Positions 22,279 to 33,079 of a stretch of DNA of 64,000 bases are shown one piece after another. The stretch is from contig CM043971.1 in NCBI GenBank assembly GCA_014529385.2, positions 26,078,769-26,142,768 on the forward strand, given 5' to 3'. Source of the DNA: Adiantum capillus-veneris. Its lineage: Eukaryota; Streptophyta; Polypodiopsida; Polypodiales; Pteridaceae. The notes beneath the pieces were generated by a model. That model did not search any database. It had not been told where the DNA came from and saw nothing but the letters and a program-made list of their open reading frames with translations. Numbering within the stretch: the first letter of the stretch is position 1; every line of letters starts with the position of its first letter. The position numbers and the translations under genes are program-made.

Positions 22279-22497
22279 ATGGATAATGGCCCAGGAATAC
22301 AGGTTTTTCCCTTTCATTTCACTCCACACATTAGAGTAAACATTGCAATTAGTAGAAAAATCCATTTTCAACAACGTATGGTATTCATGTTTGGTGCCCA
22401 AAGAGCAGGAGAAATTCTCGCATCACCAAACCCTGTCATTCTACCTCTTATTGATTATCATAGGTCATTTGATGTGAATATTTTTATTTTGTTGTAG
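22279..22497 (+). CDS. Leader small ORF 2 of the Ty3 element (72 aa)
   Basis: Starts at ATG 22279 and ends with TAG, in the frame of small ORF 1 and Gag. The region GAQRAGEILASPNPVILPLI matches the same region of ORF 1, so the two look like tandem diverged duplicates about 240 bp apart. The hydrophobic C-terminus (DVNIFILL) is retained in both. Similarity at protein level despite different codons suggests past constraint. Function unknown. Confidence 0.45.
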   Translation: MDNGPGIQVFPFHFTPHIRVNIAISRKIHFQQRMVFMFGAQRAGEILASPNPVILPLIDYHRSFDVNIFILL

Positions 22498-22581
22498 AAT
22501 AGATTGCAATTTAGAAAATATTATTGTGTAAATCTTTTAAAGAAAGAAAAAACAAAAACGCGTTACTTTGAAATCAATTCA

Positions 22582-24201
22582 ATGGAGAGCCAACGCCAAA
22601 TGTCTGGATATCCTCTTTTCTTTGGAGAGCCTGGAGAGGATGCAGAATTATTTTTAGCAAATTTCAAGATGTCTTGCCGTATCAAGAGGATAATAACTGA
22701 TCAAGAACATGTAGAAATGTTTGAGGTGGTCCTTAGGAAAGATGCTAGTACTTGGTTTGACTCTTTGCCTGAGGAAGTTAAGGGGAATTACACAGAATTT
22801 TTGAATCGTTTCAAGAAATACTCCTTTGATCCCCAAAACACTCAAAAATTATGGCAAGACATTGTTTCTCATAAGCAAAAAGACTTAGATGACTACTACT
22901 TGTACAAGCAAGAGTTTCTACGTCTTTGGGCTCTATGGATACGAAATGTTGCTAACCCTGGTGATGGTGCAGAATTTTTAAAGAAGGAGAGGTTCATAGC
23001 CGGACTCTTTCCTGACCTTAAGGTAAAAGTTGAGGCGGGTGCACCTGCTACTTTTGATGCAACGGAAACTAGGGCTGCTGAGAAGTATAGGAAACTCAAG
23101 TGCTTAAGGGGAGAGGTTCCAATAGAAGTTCTTAGACCCAAAGGTAAGTCACAAGCATCAACATCTAGGGAGCTTCCTGATGTAACGGCTGAAGTGATTG
23201 AGAAGTTAAATGAATCTTTAAGCAGCCTTTCAATTCACCTTGCACAAGCTGTAGGTCCAAAGGGACAAGCAAAGAAGTCAGAAGAGAGAGAGCCACGAAC
23301 TAGGAGAGTCTTGCAATGTTGGAATTGCGGAGAGTCTGGACATGGGATGTATAATTTTCCTTGGCCCCGTGGAGAGCCAGGGAGACCTAACTTGAATTAC
23401 CCAGTGATGAATGCAGGAGAAGGAACTGGTCAACAACCAAGGCTTCTACAAAGGCCAAATGGACCAAGACCACCTCCACAAGGGGTAGAAGGAGTTCCAC
23501 CTTTGCCAGATCCAAATGTGCATGTGGTAGAGGTGACAAATTCAAATGAGGTTGACATGGAAGCCAATGGCATTAAGCGTGGCCGAGGGAAAGGTAAAGA
23601 GAAAGAAGGAGTCACATCACAGAGTGACCATGGACAAGGCAAAAAGGCAAAGGAGACCAAGGAAACCAAGAAGACTCGACGTCGTATCAACCTCCAAGAC
23701 TTCCCTCTTGGACATGGTATGGCTCCGTACAACTTGTTGGAAGACATGAGAGGTAAGGGTCCTGATATTTCATGGCCTCAATTTCTTGCATTATGTCCAC
23801 AAGTAAGGAGGGATTTAACAAGGGAAGTTAGCACTAGGAGAAAGGTAAAAGAGAGTGTGCCTGTTGTAAAAATTGCACAAGCTGAAATGAATGAGGACAT
23901 TACACCGGTGCTAGACTGTTACATCAAAGGAAGATTGGTTAGGAAAGGTCTAGTGGATGGGGGTGCACAAATTTGCATCATGACAGAGGGACTCATGCAA
24001 AGACTAGGCATGCACATCCATGAGACACCTGAAATCAAAGTCAAGATGGCAAACAATAGCAAGGCTAGGTGTGTAGGCATTTGTAAAAATGTCTTTGTGG
24101 AGGCCTTTGGCATTAAGAAGGCAGTGGATTTCTATGTCATGTCTACCAAGGGAAATGGTTACCCATTTATCCTAGGAAGACCATGGCTAATGAAAATGTG
24201 A
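22582..24201 (+). CDS. gag-pro: Gag-protease portion of the Ty3 polyprotein (539 aa to the TGA)
   Basis: The uninterrupted first segment encodes the capsid-like Gag (WFDSLPEEVKGNYTEFLNRF is typical retrotransposon Gag), a basic proline-rich linker, a zinc knuckle lacking its last Cys, a Lys-rich stretch and an aspartic protease ending LGRPWLM. It would package RNA and process the polyprotein. The protease active site reads VDGGAQ where D(S/T)GA is usual; DGG-type sites occur in some plant Ty3 elements, so activity cannot be excluded. The segment is intact by length, so it could still be made from this copy. Confidence 0.75.
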   Translation: MESQRQMSGYPLFFGEPGEDAELFLANFKMSCRIKRIITDQEHVEMFEVVLRKDASTWFDSLPEEVKGNYTEFLNRFKKYSFDPQNTQKLWQDIVSHKQKDLDDYYLYKQEFLRLWALWIRNVANPGDGAEFLKKERFIAGLFPDLKVKVEAGAPATFDATETRAAEKYRKLKCLRGEVPIEVLRPKGKSQASTSRELPDVTAEVIEKLNESLSSLSIHLAQAVGPKGQAKKSEEREPRTRRVLQCWNCGESGHGMYNFPWPRGEPGRPNLNYPVMNAGEGTGQQPRLLQRPNGPRPPPQGVEGVPPLPDPNVHVVEVTNSNEVDMEANGIKRGRGKGKEKEGVTSQSDHGQGKKAKETKETKKTRRRINLQDFPLGHGMAPYNLLEDMRGKGPDISWPQFLALCPQVRRDLTREVSTRRKVKESVPVVKIAQAEMNEDITPVLDCYIKGRLVRKGLVDGGAQICIMTEGLMQRLGMHIHETPEIKVKMANNSKARCVGICKNVFVEAFGIKKAVDFYVMSTKGNGYPFILGRPWLMKM

Positions 24202-26391
24202 GCTTTGCAGGATTGGGAGAGTGGAAAGCTAATTTGCAGGAATGACAATCACAAGAAGGTTGTCTTTGACATGAAGGAGCAACGCCAAGAGGAGCTCCAT
24301 GAAGAATCATCTCGAAGTGAGACGGAAGAAGATTGGACTGAAAACACTTCAGAAGAAGAAAGTAGCGGCAGCATTACTGAAGAGGAGTCCTCCATTGAAG
24401 TCATGGGGGTAAGGTTTAAGCCAAACAACCAGGAGACCTCTTCTCGAGGTTTGGAAGAGGTAGGTTCCCAAGAGAACCAAAAGGTGGAAGATGAAGGAAT
24501 GTTAGAAGGTATGTTGTCTACAACACTTACAAAGGATGAAAGAGAGGAGTTCAAATGTGTGCTAAGGAAATTTCCGAGGCTTTTTGCTAAAGACTACACC
24601 GATGTGCGTGGAGTAGATGTTGTTCAACACAAGATTGAGTTGAAGCCAGAGGCCACACCAAAGGCTCAAAAGCTACGAAGGCTAGGAGTCATTAAGGAGC
24701 AGGCTCTACTTAAGGAGGTAAGAAAGCTTCTAGCAGCAGGTTTCATTTATCCTGTGGAGAATTCAGAGTGGGTCTCTCCCGTTGTTGTCACTCCTAAGAA
24801 AAACGGCAGGTGGAGGGTGTGTGTGGATTATCGTCCACTTAATGAGGCAACAAAAAGAGATCACTTTCCCCTCCCATTTCAGGATGAGATACTAAATGAA
24901 GTAGCTGGTCATGAGAAGTACACTGTGTGTGATGGCTACTTGGGTTACTTTCAAATAGGTATCGCATTGGAGGATCAATTGAAAACAACCTTTATCACTC
25001 CTTGGGGTTGTTATGCTTTTAGAGTCATGCCATTTGGTCTGACAAATGCTCCTGCAACATTCCAACGTTTCATGAACATGGTGTTTCAAGCATTTTTTGG
25101 AAAGTCAATTAGGGTGTTCATTGATGATTTCTGCATTTATAGCTCAAAATCATTGCATCTACAAAGGGTAGAAGAAGGATTAAAGAAGCTCTATGACATG
25201 GGAGGTCAACTAAACCCCGACAAGTGCCACATAGGTGAGGATGAAGTGATCTTGCTCGGTCACAAGGTTTCCTATAAAGGCATTGAGGTGGATCCTTCAA
25301 AGGCAAAGGCTCTTATTGAGCTCCCATCACCAAAGAGTCTTAAGGAGGTCATCTCTTTCATTCAGAAGGTGAAGTATATGTCACGCTTCATTCACTTAGC
25401 CTCGGAGTTGCTTCATCCTTTGCAAAAGTTGACACAACAAGTAGAATTTGCATGGTCTGATGAGCATGAAGAGTATTTTTGTAACATTAAAGTCATTTTG
25501 TCAGAGCTACCAACACTCATGCCTCCTTGTTGGGAGTACACATTCTTTGTTAGCTCTAGTGTTGGAAGGGAAACAATTGGTGCTGTGTTGCTACAACAAG
25601 ATCCCCGCAGTACAAGGATGCAACCCATCTACTTTGCTAGTAGGGTCATGAATGCTTTGGAGAGAGACTACACAGAAGCAGAACTCATGATGCTTTCTCT
25701 CATGTTTGCGGTGAGAAAGTTTAGATCCTACCTGCTACCAAAACCTTTTGTAATTCTCACTGCAGAAAATTTGTTCCCTTGGGTGTCATCTCAAATGAAT
25801 CTTAGTACTAGGATCTCAAAGTGGATTATGGAGTTGCAAGAGTTCCAATACTCTTTCAAGGTAGAAGATAGTGTGCGTGCACAATTGGCAGGGATTCTCA
25901 CTTATAGGGTACATGAGAAGGAAATTAAGGTGCCTCAAGTAAAGACCCTACCATTGCCACCACCAAAAAGTATTCCCAATCCTTTTACCTTGTTTTTTGA
26001 TGGAGCTTTTCGACGAACCACAGGGAAAGCAGGGGGAGGGCTAGTGTTGCTCAACCCAAGTGGAGAGGTGGTCATGAAAGAGAAGGTCAATCTACCAGGT
26101 TCAACTAGCAACAATGAAGCAGAATACGACACACTACTTCATGGTTTGAAGATGTGCATTGGCCAAGGGATAAAACGTCTCATGGTAAAGGGAGATGCAC
26201 TTCTCATTGTTAAACAGATTTTAGGAATTTGGGCATGCAAGAATGAAAGCTTAAGGACAAAAGTTCATGCCATTCGTAAGATGTTTAATCAGTTTGAAGA
26301 AGTGCAACTATATCATATTCCGAGGAAACAAAATGAAGATGCCGATTTACTTGCACAACAAGCAGTTACATGTGTTGAGAGAGAAGTGTAG
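24202..26391 (+). pseudogene. pol: Reverse transcriptase and dual RNase H portion
   Basis: The frame continues directly after the TGA with an acidic linker (Glu/Ser-rich, 24290-24500), then the reverse transcriptase (YRPLNEATKRDHFPLPF, TPWGCYAFRVMPFGLTNAPA, FIDD), a decayed-looking connection-type RNase H, and an archaeal-like RNase H beginning LFFDGAFRRTTGKAGGG. It lacks its own ATG near the start, so translation would need readthrough of the TGA or another route. It copies the RNA and removes it from hybrids. The TAG at 26389 ends it before integrase. Confidence 0.8.
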
Positions 26392-27855
26392 GTCATCATG
26401 GTGGCGGCTGCTGTGAAGCAACCGAGGTACCAGGGATTGGAGTCATTGACTCCCATTATTAGCTACATTTTGGAGGGCGAGTTTCCACAAGACTTCATGA
26501 AGGCTCAGAAGAGGAGACTTATGAAGAAGGCAAGCATGTATCTCTTCCTAGAAGGCTCCCTCTATCAAAGAGGGAAGGATCAAGTGTGCAAAAGAGTACC
26601 AACTATCGCGGAGATTCTAGCCATTCTAAAAGGTTTGCATGAAGAGGCATGTGGTGGTCATTTTTCCCAAGAATTAACTGTGAAGAAGATTTTGCTTGCG
26701 GGGTATGTTTGGCCAAGTCTGCATGTGGATGTCCAACATTGGTGTAAAAGTTGTCACAATTGTCAGGTAAATGGGAATAGAAGATTGATTTATGGTCCAA
26801 GGAAAATCGTGCTTGCAAATGGACCCTTTGAAAAGTGGGGCATTGATGCTATGGGTCCTCTGCCTAGAACAAAAAATGGTAAACTCTACATTCTAGTGGC
26901 TATAGACTATAGGACTAGGTGGGTGGAAGCACAAAGTGTGGCAAAAATAAATGAGAGGATAGTGAGCAAATTCGTCTACACTCACATTTGTTGTAGATTT
27001 GGCACACCTTTGGAGATTGTTTCTGATAATGGTCCAGGGTTTAGAAAGGGAGTGCTCACAGAAGTTTGTGAAGAGCTTCACATTCTACATCGTCATAGCA
27101 CACCATACTACCCACAGTCAAATGGTTTGGTGGAGAAGGCTAATGGTGTCATTGCAGGAATCATTAGAAAGATGGTGCAAAACAAGACAAAATTATGGGA
27201 TGACTTCTTGGATGGTGCCTAGTGGGCATATCGAACCACATATAGGGAATCCACGGAGTTCACACCATTTCACTTGCTCTATGGTCAAGAGGCTTTGCAG
27301 CCTATCGAGCTCAACATTCCAACAATGCGACTTCATGGAAAAGGAGCACTGGATGATCAAGAGGTATGGATGGATCGACTTCTTACGTTAGTGGAGCTTG
27401 AGTGGAAAAGAGAAGCAGCATATGAGTGCTACAAGAGGAAAGCCACACAAGCGAAAGAAATGCACGACAAGAAACTGAAGGACAAAGGCATCAATAAAGG
27501 AGAGCTTGTGCTAAGGTATGACAATCGACTTGGCAATCGTTTTGATGCCAAGTTTGAAACTAGATGGCAAGGGCCATACATAGTCAAGAAGGCTTTCAAT
27601 TCTAGTTACTATCAGCTTATGGACTTGAATGGTAAAGAGCACTCCAGGAAGGTAAACGAGTATCGCTTGAAGCCTTACTTGAGTCGCCTTCTACCAAAGG
27701 ATCTACCAGAGCAAAAGGCAACTATCCCATGTAAGTATTGTTCCATGAAGCATGAGTGTAACACAAACCAAAATTCCAAGGGGCCAAACAATGAAGATCT
27801 TGTCAAGGACTCTGAAGTACTCTCTTTGGAAAAGATTCTTTATGATGGTACATGA
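26392..27855 (+). pseudogene. int: Integrase portion, broken by TAG at 27220
   Basis: Begins after the TAG at 26389; an ATG occurs at 26398. It has the H-H-C-C zinc site, the DDE core with D-35-E spacing, and a C-terminal DNA-binding part (LRYDNRLGNRFDAKFETRWQ, resembling the GPY/F-type module before WQGPYIV). The stop at 27220 falls between the catalytic core and WAYRTTYRESTEF, so a truncated core would be made. The tail after 27700 is Lys/Asn-rich and unassigned. Confidence 0.8.
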
Positions 27856-27870
27856 ATATACCATCATCTT

Positions 27871-27883
27871 GGGGGAGGGCTAA
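27871..27883 (+). other. Polypurine tract of the Ty3 element
   Basis: GGGGGAGGGCTAA immediately precedes the 3' LTR (TGATAGCC at 27884). Confidence 0.8.
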
Positions 27884-30254
27884 TGATAGCCGTTTTTCGG
27901 CTCTCTGTGATTGCCATAGTGAGTTATCCCCCCCTATCAAATCACTCAAACACTGTGGTTACCCTCACCCTTTCACTGTATATAGGTGCGTGAGTCACGA
28001 GACTTTTCCCATATCTTCTTAAAAAACCCTCAATTAGCTAGTCATTGGGCTAGTTGAGCCAAAAAAATTAAAAAATTTTAAAAATATAAGTATATTATGG
28101 ACCATGCGTATGTAAATATTTCTTTGTATATAGGGCCTAAATAAAAGATTTTTTCATAATTATTTTGGTATTTATTTAAATATTTCTACCTAGGTGTGTG
28201 TTATTTATGCTCTGTACATTGCCTCACCATTACCACAATTTTTCTTACCATTTTTCATACTCTTTATTCCATATAGAAATAATTTCATGTAAGCTTCTCT
28301 TATATTTGGTGTAACTCCATCCCAACAAAAATCCAAAAAAACTAGTTCTATTTATGTGTATATTTTTTTCACTATTGTGATTTTTTCCTTCCTACATATA
28401 TTCTCTATTACTCTCATAAATTAGACCACCAAAAATATTCATCCTTTTATGGTAGACTTATAATGAGAGAGATTTATTTTGACCCCTTTATATTTTTCCA
28501 CATATATTATTTATATTTGACATGTACATATTTTTTAGACCCCTCAATATTTGATTTTCTTAGTTGTACTATTCACTTATATCATGATCTCAACAATATC
28601 TTCAATTATAGACCTACCAAAGAAGGTCAAGGGTAGGTGGCATGCATACATGCACTATGGAGGGCTCACTCTTGGAGGTATTCAAAAGAATCATCCAAAG
28701 AAGGACCCCACAAGGACCTTGTGCAGTGGAAAAAAACGGTCGGTTTTGCTGAATTTTAATAATTCACTTGCTCTCCGAATTTGAAAAGGTGATACGAACA
28801 AAAGTTGTAGCTCGTGGGCTGAACGTTTGCCTCAAATAATTTCATATTTTTTTGAGCTACGAGCTGTGAGCTATGATTTTATTAGTGGACCCCAGTTTTC
28901 CCATGTTATGCAGCCACACTCTCTCTTCCACTTTATCATTTTCCTCTTTCACACACACTTCTCCACTCATCATCCCCACCTCTCTCACCCCTCCTCTCTG
29001 CACCCTACTCACCTTCTCCTCAACCTTGAAGAATAAGAGAAACCATGGTGAACTCATACCTCCCACACACAATTTCATTCCAAAATTGACCACCTAGTCT
29101 CATTTTTCCTCCTCCAATTTACCCATATCTATCAAAAAAACCACAAAATTCAGCCTCTTCTCTTAAAAGACAGCATCATGGTGGTTGATTACTCAGCTTC
29201 AATTACCTTGTCTCTCAAGGAAGGTCAAGAGTGGAGAAAAAATGTACCGTCAAAGCTAGTGGACCGTCAACAAGCGTCAAAATTGGCCCTACTCAAGACA
29301 CTTGGAGCATCAACCTTGTAAGAAATCCACCTTTTCTTACCTTTTAAGAGTTTTTCTTCCTTATTTGTATCCTACATGGATACTCCCATTGTAAATATCC
29401 AATTCCATTTGTAAATTAATACTAACTCTACTAACACTAACCCACTATGAAAAGTCCTATCACCTCCATTTCTCTCCTCTCTCTTTCCCGACCAACTTCT
29501 TGATAATTCCAAGCAAAAGAAATTAGATAAATTGCTGAAAATCTAACCCAACCATGCTTAGAGGAGTAACCCTAGCCTTCAAAATTGCTATAAAAGGAGG
29601 GTGTAGCTAGCACAAAAGGGGGGAGCCATAAGCAAGAGCACTATGCTATAGCTTGAGAAGCCAAGCTCAACCTCTCTAGAAGGAGCTCTTGAGTGGAAGC
29701 TCATTGTCTTATGCATGTGCATGTGTTGTAATAGGGGATTAGCAAGGGAACTCTATGCCATTGTAAGAGAGAGAGTGATCATTCAATTGAGAGTAGGAAA
29801 TCTATCATTTCTCCTACTAGTGTAAGCCCAACATTTGTTGAATCAAGGAGGGTGGATTTGGACTAAGCTTGGATACTTTGTCTCCCTTCCAACGTGAAGT
29901 AATGGACAACAATGATGCGTAAGTGTCTTGGTGTTTTTTGTTAAGTTCTTGATAGCTTGTCTCTGGTGTTGTCATCAATCTAGCCATAAATCCCACATAC
30001 TGTAAGAGGGCGACAGGGTGGAGAGGACTCCCCTGGCCTTAAGACAGTGATTGGGGTGGCTTTTCTTGTGATGTGTTGTGGTGAAATTTACGCAAGCTAT
30101 GTTGAACAAATACTAATCTCACTTTGATTTGTCATGACAAATTTGTAAGAAGGTATTAATGCAACAAGCACCCCCTCCCCCTTTCTCTCTCTTTCTTAAA
30201 TATGTAGTTGTGTTTGCTTGATCATTGCCGATACGTTTCAAAGCAGCCCGAGCA

Positions 30255-30292
<38 letters not shown>

Positions 30293-30464
30293 GCATCCTA
30301 GTTCGCATCCAAAACTAGGTGGTGCCCCAAATTTGTGTAGGGTTAGGTTGCGGGTTTGTGTGTGTGTTGTTGTTTTTTTCCAACCCCAACCCAATTGAGC
30401 AGCATGGGAGCCTAGAAGAGTGCTTGGAGGCCACTCTTCTTGTTGCCCGCCCTAGACCGCCTCA
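27884..30464 (+). repeat. 3' LTR of the Ty3 element
   Basis: 2581 bp. It differs from the 5' LTR mainly by a shorter CT tract (30258-30290) and about 40 scattered substitutions. It ends CCGCCTCA before the GCAT duplication. Confidence 0.93.
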
Positions 30465-31542
30465 GCATCAACGAGAGATTATCAATGAAACGATATAAAC
30501 TATATCTCTAGACAAATAATTATACCAGAATCAATGAACGAATATATTATATAAAAAAAGATCATATACCATCAGTAGCTCGACGGAATTTGGACGATAA
30601 TCAACGACTCGACTGAATCAAAACGATATTCATGACAGATATTCATGAACAGATCTATAGACATTTGATATCTGGAAACATAGGTACCCAAGAACAAATC
30701 ATCAGTAAATGTCTGAGAACATATTAGACAGCTTGAAATAGTATAGACTTTTGAGAACATATATCTATAACACTGATTCGATTTGTAATTGTCTTCTGCA
30801 ACAAATTTACGTCAATAACAAATATATAATTGATGAAGAGAAAAATATAATAGATAAAATTTCAATTATGAGGAAAATCAAAAGCAAAAAGCAAAAATTG
30901 CTTTTTAGACATGTTCGCAGTCTGGGAACGATAACTCGTTTTCTGTGCAGAATTTAGAAAAACTTTCTTCTACACAGTTATAGACCACATCAATTCTAGC
31001 GGCAAAATTATTTTCAATTAGGAGGAAAATCAAAAGCAAAAATCAAAAGTTGCTTTTCAGACATGTTCGCAGTTTGAGAAGGATAACTCAAAATCGGTGC
31101 AGAATCTGAAAAAAGTTGTAGACCACCTCTATTTTGGTAGCTTCAACGGGCCATTTTTGCAAAATCATTTTCAATTAGGAGAAAAATCAAAAGCAAAAAG
31201 CGAAATTTGCTTTTCAGACATGTTCGCAGTTTGAGAACGATAACTCGAAATCGGTGCAGAATTTGGAAATTTTTTCTTCTGCAAGGTTGTAGACCTCATC
31301 GATTCCGATGGCACTTACACGATATTTTTGAAAAATTGTTTTTAGTTAGAGAAAGATTGAAAACAAAGGCGTCCTCCTCTGATACCATGTTGAGAGAGAA
31401 AGAGAGAGCACAGAAATAGAACCCCAAAGTATGTAGAATGCAAACATGAGATGATGTATATATAGAGGGGACCTAGGTGTTATATATAGAGAAGCTTTAT
31501 ATGTAATCCATATATTGAGTAGCGTCATATATAAGCTCAACA

Positions 31543-32510
31543 CTCATTACCTCCCTCTTTTATACTTTCTTTAAAACGAATTAAGCCATTACACTCATGA
31601 ACTAGCTATGCATGAATAGAGTCTTGTAGTGCCAATCAACAACAGCATAAGCTACATGTGACCATTACCTCCGCCTACGTTGAACGCACAAGCCACCATG
31701 CGCTACCAAGGGCAGCCACTTGTAGCATCCATGTGGAGGAGCGAGAGCTCCGTGAGATTCCTCTCGCTTTACTTGGTTAAATGCTTTGTCTCAGTGTGAT
31801 ATATATACCCCATAGAATATCCACTCATTGTGCATATAAGGCTTCTTTTGTGCCATGTGGCATCACCGTGGAAAATTTCCCTTTGGATCACCACTAGAAC
31901 TTACACAATCTTGACCCATAGAGCATTTTGGACACATGTTGCTCATCTCAAACAAAAAAAAAAACACTGTAAAACCAAACCAAGCCACCATCTTCAGGCC
32001 CACATTTCAACTCTGATATTTAGCCACATCTTAGGGTGCGACTCAGAGGATGAAGGTGATTATAACCACCATTGATCACTTGGATCGTCAATAATTTGTT
32101 TTGCATCTTTTGATTCAATTGCCCCATCACTTTTAGAGATGTATAGATACTTTTTGTTATTTTGTATATTCTTTCCTAATTATGTAGGGAGTTGTTCCAT
32201 CCTATTGGGTTGTAAAAGCTTATTCAGTTTTTTAATTAGTAAAACTAAAAAAGTGTTGCAATAATAATCAACTGCCACATGTAGTGATTCATTCGTAACA
32301 CATTCATTCTAAATAAGATGATAGAAACACATCTTGCTCGTACAAAAGCATCAACAAGTTTGTAGTTATCAAGTTGTTTGTGTCTGTGTGGGTGTGTATC
32401 AAATATGTAGGCGTGTAATTTTTGTATGTGTCTTTGTGTTTTATGTGTGCGCATGCATATATATGTGCATGAGTATATGCATATGCATATATGTTGTGTG
32501 TGCATGTACA

Positions 32511-32570
<60 letters not shown>

Positions 32571-32946
32571 AAACAGGTCCCCTAAAAAACAGAATTGAAG
32601 AGAGACAACAGAACTAACAATCGAGCCTATGGGTACTACAATGACGACTATAAAAGACATAGCGACCATGCCTTTGTCACTTAAGCGACCTCTAAACATT
32701 ACACATCGCTCAGTATTGGTGCTATGTCCTTTTGTCTGTTGTCTTTCAGTACTTGGTTCTTATGGTTTATATGGGACTTGAGGAACAAGGTTATGTATGA
32801 TCACATTCTTATTTTTGGTAGCTCATTTCCTGTGGAGCTTATCAAACTCAGGATGATGGAAGACATTGTGGCACTTAAAAGGCAGGACCTCAAACAAAGG
32901 TGTCTCATGATACTACACAAAATGTAAATATGGAACAAAAGGATTT

Positions 32947-33016
<70 letters not shown>

Positions 33017-33079
33017 AAACAGACCCCCTAAAAAAGAGAATTGAAGAGAGACAATGGAACTAACAACCTAGCCTATGGG
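31543..33079. repeat. Spacer H1, copy 2
   Basis: Starts CTCATTACCTCCC and ends CTATGGG. It shares a 21-bp deletion (ACACATCGCTCAGTATTGG) with copy 3 that copies 1 and 4 lack. It carries the LINE-like fragment at 32724-32927 and microsatellites at 32510-32567 and 32953-33011. It retains the empty solo-LTR site (CTAGCTATGCATG). Confidence 0.88.
32724..32927 (+). pseudogene. LINE-like fragment (H1 copy 2)
   Basis: Same 67-codon frame as at 17547 with two or three residue differences (FCLLSFSTW, DHILIFGSS). Duplicated passively with the spacer. Confidence 0.35.

Larger units (their letters stand above)
22582..27855 (+). pseudogene. gag-pol: Ty3 Gag-Pol polyprotein, one frame with three stops
   Basis: Taking ATG 22582 (MESQRQMSGYP; the frame is open from 22498), 1758 codons run in one frame, interrupted by TGA at 24199 (codon 540), TAG at 26389 (1270) and TAG at 27220 (1547). 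Domains: Gag capsid-like 10-190; zinc knuckle 246-259 with C, C and H but Phe where the last Cys belongs; protease with DGGA at 459-462; reverse transcriptase with FIDD at 846-849 in place of YVDD/FIDD variants; first RNase H with its first Asp region reading FVSSSVGRETIGAV; second RNase H with D1140, E1179, D1205 and D1255; integrase zinc site H1353/H1360/C1388/C1391 and catalytic D1422, D1482, E1518 (35-residue spacing). No frameshift is needed. Two stops sit at domain borders, the third inside integrase. Confidence 0.88.
19337..30464 (+). mobile_element. Tat-clade Ty3 (Metaviridae-type) LTR retrotransposon, 11.1 kb
   Basis: LTRs of 2632 and 2581 bp begin TGATAGCCG and end CCGCCTCA. GCAT at 19333-19336 and 30465-30468 is a 4-bp target duplication; unfilled sites at 14293, 59765 and 63931 read ATGGCATCAACGAGA. 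Order inside: primer site, two small leader ORFs, Gag, protease, reverse transcriptase, two RNase H domains, integrase, polypurine tract. The second, archaeal-like RNase H places it in the Tat clade. By eye the LTRs differ at about 40 sites (about 1.6%) besides CT-repeat length, so insertion is fairly recent. Three stop codons interrupt the polyprotein, so this copy is probably not autonomous. Confidence 0.93.
17895..31542 (-). mobile_element. Element B: chimeric short-LTR element, interrupted by the Ty3 element
   Basis: The left LTR (17895-18036) is the 142-bp D type with ATGGG outside it; the right LTR (31388-31542) is the 155-bp A type with CTCAT outside it. Hence B has no matching target duplication and is a recombinant, not a primary insertion. 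The interior is D-like up to about 19040-19056 and A-like after, so the switch lies in the 43-bp array. The primer-site complement CTCTGATACCA is at 31377-31387. Removing the Ty3 element and its 4-bp duplication leaves about 2.5 kb. The same chimera recurs at 62492. Confidence 0.88.
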
